Source: CALLVY01 sp937899855
GTDB taxonomy: Bacteria; Bacteroidota; Bacteroidia; Chitinophagales; Saprospiraceae
Reading direction: 5' to 3'
Assembly: GCA_039820405.1 (NCBI GenBank)
Contig: JBCBQC010000046.1
Coordinates: 1 to 48,278, forward strand
DNA length: 48,278 nt
Position numbers and translations under genes: made by a program. Below are positions 41,909 to 48,278 of this stretch, one piece after another; the stretch's first letter is position 1, and every line of letters begins with the position of its first letter. The notes beneath the pieces were generated by a model. It saw only the letters and a program-made list of their open reading frames with translations. It was not told the DNA's origin and made no database searches.

Positions 41909-43354
41909 ATGAAGGTCCTGTTTACCCACGCTTACTTTATGAACGACGACCCCAAGGAGCAAAAGGTCAATAAGCCTTATCCGCCCCTGGGATTGCTCTA
42001 CTTGAGCGCCTGGTTGGACCAACACGGCTACGACAATGAGGTCTACGACAGCACCTTTTCCAACCGCCAGCACCAGCGCGACTACATCCAACAGTTCCAG
42101 CCCGACGTCATCGCCATCTATACCAATCTGATGACCAAGCTGGCCGTCATCGAGCTGGTCCGCGAATTGCGGGCGCAGCCCCAACTGGCGGGTTGTACCA
42201 TCGTACTGGGTGGACCGGACGTGACCTACAACATCGAAAATTACCTCGCCACCGGTGCCGATGTTTTGATTATTGGCGAGGGAGAACAGAGCATGTTGGA
42301 AGTGGTACAAGCCGCCGAGCGTGGTTTGGCGCCCCATTTTGGCCACATTCCCGGCCTCGCCTACCGCGACGACCAGGGGCATATCATCCGAACGGTGAAG
42401 CGCGGCCACCTGCGTCAAATCGACGATTTGCCCTTCCCCAACCGCCACAAAATCGACCTGGATCAATACCTCCGCCTGTGGAAAAAACACCACGGCCGCA
42501 GCTCCATCTCCCTCAGCACCCAGCGGGGCTGCCCCTACACCTGCCGCTGGTGCAGCACGGCGGTCTACGGCCAGTCCTACCGACGGCGCAGCCCGGCCCT
42601 GGTGGTGGAGGAGATGATCCAACTGCGACAACGCTACGACTTTGACCAAATCTGGTTTGTCGACGACGTCTTTACCGTCAGCCACAAGTGGCTGGCTCAA
42701 TTTCGGGACGAGATTCAGCGGCGGCGGGTCGACCTGCCCTTCGAATGCATCACCCGAGCCGATCGCCTGACCGAGGAGGTGGTGGAGATGCTGGCCGAAG
42801 CGGGTTGCTTTCGGGTGTGGATTGGGGCGGAAAGTGGTTCGCAACGCATCATCGACGCCATGGACCGGCGGGTCAAGGCGGAGCGCGTGCAGGACATGAT
42901 TATCGCGGCCCGTCAGCGGGGCATCGAGACCGGCACCTTCATCATGCTGGGCTACCCCGGAGAGACCGAGGCCGACATCGCCACCACCCTGGCGCACCTC
43001 TGCCGGGCCAACCCGGATTGGTTTACCATCACGGTGGCCTACCCCATTCGGGGCACCAGCCTTTTCCACGACATCGAAGACCGCCTCACCAAGGATCCCG
43101 ACTGGTTCAGCAGTACCGATCGCGATCTGGATTTCGCCCGGACCTATCCGCGGCCCTACTACGATTTTGCCGTCCGTTGGGTGGTCAACGGCGTCCACCT
43201 CCACAAGCAAAGCCTCAAAGGGCAAGCCTTCCGCCCCACTGCGCTCAAACTTCGCCTCAAGATCGCCGCCGCCCGACTGGGCATGTGGTGGTTCCGCATT
43301 ACCGCTCCTAAAGAACCGGCCCATGGAATTCCTAGCAAGCTACCCCCAGCGTGA
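41909..43354 (+). CDS. B12-binding radical SAM enzyme (second copy)
   Basis: Radical SAM protein of 481 aa with the same architecture as the one at 31910: N-terminal cobalamin-binding Rossmann domain (about 1-145; LVLGGPDVTYNIENYLATGADVLIIGEGE-type), then a radical SAM core with C208, C212 and C215 in RGCPYTCRWC, WFVDDVFTVSHKW, VWIGAESGSQRIIDAMDRRV and LGYPGETEADI. DxHxxG is again missing. The ATG at 41909 is chosen because upstream codons are AT-rich leader. It opens a five-gene operon in which every gene overlaps the next. It probably methylates the glycan or lipid product of that operon. Confidence 0.88.
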   Translation: MKVLFTHAYFMNDDPKEQKVNKPYPPLGLLYLSAWLDQHGYDNEVYDSTFSNRQHQRDYIQQFQPDVIAIYTNLMTKLAVIELVRELRAQPQLAGCTIVLGGPDVTYNIENYLATGADVLIIGEGEQSMLEVVQAAERGLAPHFGHIPGLAYRDDQGHIIRTVKRGHLRQIDDLPFPNRHKIDLDQYLRLWKKHHGRSSISLSTQRGCPYTCRWCSTAVYGQSYRRRSPALVVEEMIQLRQRYDFDQIWFVDDVFTVSHKWLAQFRDEIQRRRVDLPFECITRADRLTEEVVEMLAEAGCFRVWIGAESGSQRIIDAMDRRVKAERVQDMIIAARQRGIETGTFIMLGYPGETEADIATTLAHLCRANPDWFTITVAYPIRGTSLFHDIEDRLTKDPDWFSSTDRDLDFARTYPRPYYDFAVRWVVNGVHLHKQSLKGQAFRPTALKLRLKIAAARLGMWWFRITAPKEPAHGIPSKLPPA

Positions 43355-44093
43355 GAATCTGTACTTCCTGACGCCCGCGACGGATCGCTTTGAGGCCTTG
43401 TACCTACAAGTGCGCGAACGCGAAGGCCGCCTCTACCCCGACGAGCTGGTTCGCCAATTGCCCCAACTGCCGACCCAACACCCGCACCACCGGGAATGGC
43501 ACCTCCGCCGCTGGAATACCCAGCGCCTGCTCGACCGCTTGGCCACCGAGGGGCCGAAGCGGCTGCTCGACTTGGGCTGCGGCAATGGCTGGCTGAGCCA
43601 CCAACTGGCGGCGCGCACCGGCGCCAGCGTCCTGGGGGTCGACGTCAATGCCCACGAGTTGCGGCAAGCCGCTCGACTCTTTCGAAGCGACCGCTGCCAA
43701 TTTGCCTACGGCGATATTTTCGAAGCCCACTGGCCCACCGACTACTTCGACGTGATCGTACTCGACAGTTGCCTCCAGTATTTTCCCGATCTCGATCGCC
43801 TGATCCCCCGCTTGCGGGCCTTGCTCGGGGACGGCGGACGCATCCACATCCTCGACAGTCCGATCTACCACGCCGCGGGCCTGCCCGCCGCCCGCCAACG
43901 CAGCCGAGCGTATTACCAGGCGCAGGAAGTCGACGAAATGACGCAGCATTATTTTCACCACACCTGGGAGGCCCTAGCTCCCTACCAAGCCGAAGTCCTC
44001 CACCAGCCCGAGTCCTGGACCGCCAAACTCAGTCGCCGCCTCCGGGGAAGGGGGACGCCTTTCCCCTGGCTCTTGATCAAAGACCAAGCATGA
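43323..44093 (+). CDS. class I SAM-dependent methyltransferase
   Basis: Methyltransferase of 256 aa. Motif I is LLDLGCGNGWLSHQLA (about 82-97), motif II VLGVDVNAHEL, and post-II DYFDVIVLDSCLQYF; the GDGGRIHILDSP strand follows. It starts 32 bases inside the upstream radical SAM gene and overlaps the downstream SGNH gene by 4 bases (ATGA). The repeated pairing of a B12 radical SAM enzyme with a downstream class I methyltransferase mirrors 31910-34185. Confidence 0.83.
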   Translation: MEFLASYPQRENLYFLTPATDRFEALYLQVREREGRLYPDELVRQLPQLPTQHPHHREWHLRRWNTQRLLDRLATEGPKRLLDLGCGNGWLSHQLAARTGASVLGVDVNAHELRQAARLFRSDRCQFAYGDIFEAHWPTDYFDVIVLDSCLQYFPDLDRLIPRLRALLGDGGRIHILDSPIYHAAGLPAARQRSRAYYQAQEVDEMTQHYFHHTWEALAPYQAEVLHQPESWTAKLSRRLRGRGTPFPWLLIKDQA

Positions 44094-45550
44094 ACGAACG
44101 ACGCGATCAAATCCGTCGCTGGCTTTGGTACACCGAAGCGAGCCTGTTGCTCGGCTGTCTGGCGATCTACGGCATCGATTACTGGCGGGGCGATGGCGAT
44201 GGCATCATCGAACAATTTCGACTCAACCCGGTCGAGCTCTTGTTTTGGGGACAGGTCTTTTTGCTGCCCCTTCTGGGGATGACCAGTCGTCGGGAAAGCT
44301 GGGTCAACGGGAGCTTGCTATTGCTCACCACGATCCTCTTGCTCCTAGTGCTGGAGCGGGCACTGCGCTACCTTCCGGGGACCCATCACTCCGGCAACCG
44401 TCTGGAAAATCAGAGTGGGGGGGCACTCTTCTCGCGTTACGATACCGTTTATTTCAAGAATTACCTACCCCAGCGCCACTTTCTCACCCACGTGCAGGAA
44501 GCGGGCTTCGAGGCGACCATTGAAAATCGCATCAACAGTCGGGGCATCCGGGGCCCGGAGATCGGGCCCAAGCCGGTGGGAACAAAACGGACCTTGCTCC
44601 TGGGCGATTCCTTTTTACAGGCCGACGAAGTGGCTTTTGAGCAGACCATCGGTCAGCAGTTGGAGCGAATGTGGGGCGATTCCCAACGGGTCATCCAACA
44701 CGGCAATCCCAGTTGGTCGCCCCTACTGGAACTCAATTGGCTGCTCCGGCAGGGACCCAGCCTTGCACTCGATCGGGTGGTAGTCTTTTTGCACTACAAT
44801 GATTTTTTTCCCGGTCGCTGGGTCGGTGATGAGGGCTACACCCCTTTTGCGCGTTTTGACGAGGCGGGGAATCCCCGCGGTTTTGTATTTGACCCGGACG
44901 TGAGCGCGCAAAAGCGATCGGCCTACGGACGGTTTATCGAGTCTTGGCAGCAATGGGCTATTTGGCAACGCTATTACGCTTGGCAAAAACGTCGGGGTCT
45001 GCTCCAGCGCATTCCCCGTACCGCGGTCGATCACTTGCTGCGGATGCCCCCGGAGGCCTTTGATCAGGCCCAGTCCGTTTCTTCTTTCGACCAACAACTC
45101 CAGGAAGCCAAGCTTTGGGGCCTGCTCGCCACGAGTCGGGACACCGCCATTTGGGATGCCGACACGCGCCAGCGCCTGGCCCTGTCCGAACGATACCTCG
45201 CACGGATGGCCGATTGGCTGGCGGCACGGGACATCGATTTTTACCTGGTCCTCATTCCTTTTCCTTGGCAGTTGGCGGCCGCCACTTCGCCCCAAAAGGC
45301 CTATTACGGCTGGGAGGGGATCCGTCTTCCCCGGGGAGGCCTGGCGGATCACCTACGGCATTTTGCACAGTTGCGGGACATCCCTTTTTTGGAGCTCTAC
45401 CCCACCTTTGCCGCGGCCCCAAAACCGGCCGACGATCCGCTGTATTTCCCTCAGGATGGCCACTGGACCGAGCGGGGACACCGGTTGGCAGCCGAGACGC
45501 TTTACCCATTCCTGTCCATCCCACCACCAACGCCGCCCCAGGATGAATAA
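44090..45550 (+). CDS. membrane-anchored SGNH-type hydrolase/acyltransferase
   Basis: Protein of 486 aa. Two to three N-terminal TM helices (about 14-30, 48-65, 73-92) are followed by a periplasmic SGNH domain with nucleophile S174 in LLLGDSFLQ, oxyanion-type HGNPSWSP and FLHYNDFF segments, and a terminal catalytic pair D456/H458 in FPQDGHWTERGH. The arrangement resembles AlgX/AlgJ-, DltD- and PatB-like proteins that acetylate or deacetylate glycans outside the inner membrane. A role in O-acyl decoration of the glycan is inferred. The start at 44090 overlaps the methyltransferase stop. Confidence 0.8.
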   Translation: MNERRDQIRRWLWYTEASLLLGCLAIYGIDYWRGDGDGIIEQFRLNPVELLFWGQVFLLPLLGMTSRRESWVNGSLLLLTTILLLLVLERALRYLPGTHHSGNRLENQSGGALFSRYDTVYFKNYLPQRHFLTHVQEAGFEATIENRINSRGIRGPEIGPKPVGTKRTLLLGDSFLQADEVAFEQTIGQQLERMWGDSQRVIQHGNPSWSPLLELNWLLRQGPSLALDRVVVFLHYNDFFPGRWVGDEGYTPFARFDEAGNPRGFVFDPDVSAQKRSAYGRFIESWQQWAIWQRYYAWQKRRGLLQRIPRTAVDHLLRMPPEAFDQAQSVSSFDQQLQEAKLWGLLATSRDTAIWDADTRQRLALSERYLARMADWLAARDIDFYLVLIPFPWQLAAATSPQKAYYGWEGIRLPRGGLADHLRHFAQLRDIPFLELYPTFAAAPKPADDPLYFPQDGHWTERGHRLAAETLYPFLSIPPPTPPQDE

Positions 45551-46988
45551 GCCGACTTTTATCGGACTGGCCGCAATGCTCCTCGCCGCTCGCTTTTTCC
45601 ACTTCGGCAGCACCATCGACCTGCCCCACGACTGGCGGCAATGTGATACGGCCTACTACATTTGGGATTTTTACCACCATGGAATCAACCCGCTCGAACC
45701 CGCGGTGTGTTGGATGGGAGGCTACGAAAGGGTGATCCTGGAGTTTCCCCTGCCCGAGGCCGCAGTGGCCCTACTTTACCAGCTGACCGGGGCATCCATC
45801 CCGGTGGCCCGTTTGTTTTTTCTGGCCTGCTTTGCCGGAGCGGTTTTTTACTTTTACCGAATTGTAAAATTACTTTGGGGGGAAAAGCTGGCGCAATGGG
45901 CCAGCCTGATCTACCTCAGCCTGCCGCTGGCCTGGTACTATTCCCGGGCGATCCACATCGACTTTTCCGCCATCGCCGCCGCCCACGCTATGCTGTTCTA
46001 CTATTTGCGGGGCGTAGGCGAGCGCCGGAATGTGGATCTGGTCAAGGCGGTTTTGGCCGCCACCCTCGCTTTCCTCATCAAAGTGCCCTACGCCTTTTAC
46101 CTGGCCCTACCCATGTTGGTGTTTACTTGGTATGCGGGGGCCCTCCGTTGGGTCTTGCTCCGCTCTTGGTGGTGGCTCTTGCCCCTGGGCACTTTTGCGT
46201 TTTGGCAGCAGTACGTCCATGCGGTGAATAGCGCGGCGCCGGACTGGGATTTCCTCCCGCACTACCGCAAGTTCGACGACAACGCAGCTTGGTATTTTGG
46301 GCACTGGTCGCGACGCCTACAGTGGGTGCCGTGGAAAATCCTTCTGAAGCGATCGGTATTGGAAGCGGCCGGACCGGGGACGCTCCTCCTGCTGGTCCTA
46401 GGCCTCCGCAAGCGCATTCCCCGGGCACCGCTTTTCTGGTCTTGGGTGCTCGGGGTAGTGGTTTACGTACTGATTTTCTTCAATCTCAACATCATCCACA
46501 ACTATTATCAGCTCCCTCTCCTCGCCTCGATTGCCATCCTTGGGGCCTGGGGCCTGACGCAATGGTCGGCAAGCATCCCAAAGCTGGTCCCGTTGGCCCT
46601 GGGTCTGGGGCTCGTCTTCAATATCACTTTTGCAGAACGGGAATATTTCACCCGGGTACCGGACCTGATCGAAATCGGGTGGCTGATCCAGCAGCAGACA
46701 CAGGAGGAGGATTTGGTGGTGGTCAGCTATGGCAAGATGGATTGTCGCAATCCGCGGATCCTGTACCGGGCGCGGCGGCGGGGCTGGTCGCTGGAGGTAG
46801 CGGGCCTACAGCGGGAAGTGCTGGAACGGCTACGCCGGGAAGAGGGCGCGCGGGTCTGGGCTTACGTGGGAACGGCCTTACCCGCGGCCGTGGGAAGCTG
46901 GGGCTTGCCGGAAGCGCAGGTTTTTAAGCTGGAAAATTCGGCGGAAAGCTTATTTTTATTTTCCCTTGCGGATTGGAACCATGAATAA
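45543..46988 (+). CDS. GT-C-type membrane glycosyltransferase (ArnT/PMT-like)
   Basis: Integral membrane protein of 481 aa with about 11-12 TM helices. The first periplasmic loop contains D30 and D35 in PHDWRQCDTAYYIWDFY, placed like the catalytic acidic residues of GT39/GT83 (PMT, ArnT) enzymes. The segment LSLPLAWYYSRAIHIDFSA and a C-terminal soluble tail (about 370-481) follow. GT-C enzymes use polyprenyl-phosphate sugars, which makes this the natural candidate to consume the polyprenyl-phospho-arabinose made by the divergent operon. It overlaps its neighbours by 8 bases on each side. Confidence 0.8.
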   Translation: MNKPTFIGLAAMLLAARFFHFGSTIDLPHDWRQCDTAYYIWDFYHHGINPLEPAVCWMGGYERVILEFPLPEAAVALLYQLTGASIPVARLFFLACFAGAVFYFYRIVKLLWGEKLAQWASLIYLSLPLAWYYSRAIHIDFSAIAAAHAMLFYYLRGVGERRNVDLVKAVLAATLAFLIKVPYAFYLALPMLVFTWYAGALRWVLLRSWWWLLPLGTFAFWQQYVHAVNSAAPDWDFLPHYRKFDDNAAWYFGHWSRRLQWVPWKILLKRSVLEAAGPGTLLLLVLGLRKRIPRAPLFWSWVLGVVVYVLIFFNLNIIHNYYQLPLLASIAILGAWGLTQWSASIPKLVPLALGLGLVFNITFAEREYFTRVPDLIEIGWLIQQQTQEEDLVVVSYGKMDCRNPRILYRARRRGWSLEVAGLQREVLERLRREEGARVWAYVGTALPAAVGSWGLPEAQVFKLENSAESLFLFSLADWNHE

Positions 46989-48060
46989 AGCCCCCAGCCC
47001 TCGTCATATCGTTTGGATCAGCCCCGGCTTTGCGGCCGACGAGTCGGACAGCCAGTGTATCCCCCCTCTCCAACTTCTCGCTCGCGAATTGGCCGATGGT
47101 GATGAGGTGCATTTGCGCATCGTCAGCCTCCACTACCCCCAGCGTCGGACAGCCTACTCCTGGCACGGCCTGCGGGTTTACCCCTGCTACTGCCCCCCCC
47201 CGCTGGCCCGCTGGCGCATCTGGGCCAAGGTGCTCCGCGTCCTGCACCAATTGCATCGCGAAGCCCCCATCGACCTGCTCCACAGCTTTTGGCTGAGCGA
47301 TGCGGCCCTCCTGGGCCACCTGGCCGCGGGCTGGCTCCGCCGCCCCCATTGGGTGACACTCATGGGCCAGGACGCCCGCCCCAGCAACCGCTACCTCCGT
47401 CTCCTCCCTACCCAACGGATGCGGACGATCGCCCTTTCCCCCTTTCACGCCATCACCTGGGAGCAAAGCACGGGGCGTGCCCCCCAGCGACTCATTCCCT
47501 GGGGCATTGCGCCCCCAGACTTGGGCGACGGGCCCCGGATCCGCGACGTCGACGTGCTGGGGGTAGGCAATTTGATTCCGCTAAAAGATTTTGCCCTCTG
47601 GATCGATTTGGTGGCGGAGATGGCCAGGGCGGGACGGATACGGCGCGCCGTATTGATTGGTGGGGGCCCGGAGGCGGGAAGGCTACGGAAGCGGATCGAG
47701 CGGTGGGGGATGTCGGAAGTGATTCAGCTGACCGGCCCCCTGCCCCGGACGGAGGTGCTGGCCTGGATGCAGCGGAGTCGGGTGCTCTTGCACCCGTCGA
47801 CCTACGAGTCCTTTGGCTTTGTGCTGGTGGAGGCGCTGGCCTTGGGCCTGGCGGTGGTGTCGCGGCCGGTGGGCATTGCACGGGCGGGAGAGCGCTGGTG
47901 GCTAGGAGCGGACCGGCAGTCCCTGGCAAAGGCCCTGGTGGTGGCTTTGGCGGGGGAAGGTTTTGCGGAGGGGCAGATTCCCCATCCGCTAGCGGCCACT
48001 AAGGCGGCCTATTTGGACTTGTGGCGCGATCAATTGATCGACAAAAACCATTTTTTTTGA
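46981..48060 (+). CDS. GT4-family glycosyltransferase
   Basis: Cytoplasmic GT-B glycosyltransferase of 359 aa. The N-terminal domain has the HLRIVSLHYPQRR and HSFWLSDAALLG elements; the C-terminal nucleotide-sugar domain has VDVLGVGNLIPLKDFALWIDLV, AVLIGGGPEAGRLRKRI and the HPSTYESFGFVLVEALALGLAVVSRPVG region with the E-x7-E motif. It is the last gene of the rightward operon and starts 8 bases inside the GT-C gene. The sugar donor cannot be read from sequence. Confidence 0.9.
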   Translation: MNKAPSPRHIVWISPGFAADESDSQCIPPLQLLARELADGDEVHLRIVSLHYPQRRTAYSWHGLRVYPCYCPPPLARWRIWAKVLRVLHQLHREAPIDLLHSFWLSDAALLGHLAAGWLRRPHWVTLMGQDARPSNRYLRLLPTQRMRTIALSPFHAITWEQSTGRAPQRLIPWGIAPPDLGDGPRIRDVDVLGVGNLIPLKDFALWIDLVAEMARAGRIRRAVLIGGGPEAGRLRKRIERWGMSEVIQLTGPLPRTEVLAWMQRSRVLLHPSTYESFGFVLVEALALGLAVVSRPVGIARAGERWWLGADRQSLAKALVVALAGEGFAEGQIPHPLAATKAAYLDLWRDQLIDKNHFF

Positions 48061-48278
48061 AATTTTTTCTTCCTGATAATCAGGGACTTAGATCCAATCA
48101 AATAGTATAAAAAATTATACGTTTATGGAATTTCTCCGAAAAAGCGTCCATGTAGGGAGTTTTTCTAGTGCTCGAGTAGAGAGAAACTCGTTTTCAGACT
48201 ACAACCAGTGCTAGAGACGCTGGGTTTGGGTAGCGGAGCTGTGCCTTGGTGCGGTGGCCGCGAAGGGGTGTGCCGTCC
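48061..48278 (+). repeat. structured interspersed repeat, copy 2 (cut by window edge)
   Basis: Inverted copy of 34360-34604, beginning directly after the GT4 stop codon with a T-rich stretch and the palindrome CCTGATAATCAGG (48072-48084). The high-identity part is 48121-48269. The hairpins seen in copy 1 are kept: CGAGT...ACTCG, CCAGTG...CGCTGG and GGTAGC-GGA-GCT..GCC. Two of the substitutions change a stem G-C or A-U pair to G-U and so preserve pairing. Confidence 0.75.

Noticed and set aside
41861..43324. 487-codon minus-strand open frame opposite the second radical SAM gene
   Set aside because: It is exactly antisense to a gene with clear Cys motifs and has low-complexity Val/Asp/His/Gly composition. 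No recognisable domain.
1..48278. tRNA, rRNA or plasmid/phage origin features
   Set aside because: No cloverleaf with a TTCRA arm, rRNA-like sequence, integrase, replication protein or attachment-site pair was seen while reading both strands.

Overview
The window reads as chromosomal DNA of a GC-rich member of the Bacteroidota. The evidence is two secreted proteins with type IX secretion (T9SS) C-terminal sorting domains, TAnnTTTG-type promoter cores, LytS/LytTR and Crp/Fnr regulators, TPR-fused Wzy ligases and the near absence of Shine-Dalgarno sequences. The high GC, the large Roco protein and the general gene style suggest the Saprospiria (Lewinella/Haliscomenobacter-like). That placement is inference.

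Layout. 0.2-7.0 kb is a three-gene Cus-type heavy-metal RND efflux operon (pump, TolC-like channel, HMBD/DUF3347 adaptor), ending tail-to-tail with a large LRR-Roc-COR (Roco) GTPase gene at 6.9-10.3 kb. 10.6-17.1 kb is a MacAB/LolCDE-like ABC export operon (small secreted protein, TolC, HlyD lipoprotein, FtsX-type permease, ATPase), followed by a LytS histidine kinase and LytTR regulator that may control it. 17.2-24.1 kb holds housekeeping and accessory genes: acyl-CoA dehydrogenase, DoxX-like protein divergent from a Crp/Fnr regulator, an integral membrane protein, a beta-barrel candidate, a serine beta-lactamase-like lipoprotein and a NAPE-PLD-like metallohydrolase.

24.1-48.1 kb is a surface-glycan region. 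It contains two Wzy/WaaL-type ligases on either side of a giant T9SS protein built from nine alternating Cys-containing repeats; a nucleotidyltransferase-B12 radical SAM-methyltransferase operon; a frameshifted FkbM methyltransferase; and another methyltransferase. A low-GC island (36.2-38.3 kb) carries a short FG-GAP T9SS protein and a decayed membrane-protein gene, bounded by two copies of a MITE-like element. Next come two divergent operons. The leftward one (UbiA prenyltransferase, DprE1-like oxidase, DprE2-like SDR, HAD phosphatase) looks like a complete set for polyprenyl-phospho-D-arabinofuranose synthesis. The rightward one is a five-gene coupled operon (B12 radical SAM, methyltransferase, SGNH hydrolase, GT-C glycosyltransferase, GT4 glycosyltransferase).

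The most interesting reading is that 38.3-48.1 kb makes a lipid-linked arabinose donor and spends it, through the GT-C enzyme, on a methylated surface glycan. This stretch is bracketed by two inverted copies of a structured repeat of about 150-220 bp, each placed directly after the stop codon of the outermost, outward-facing gene.
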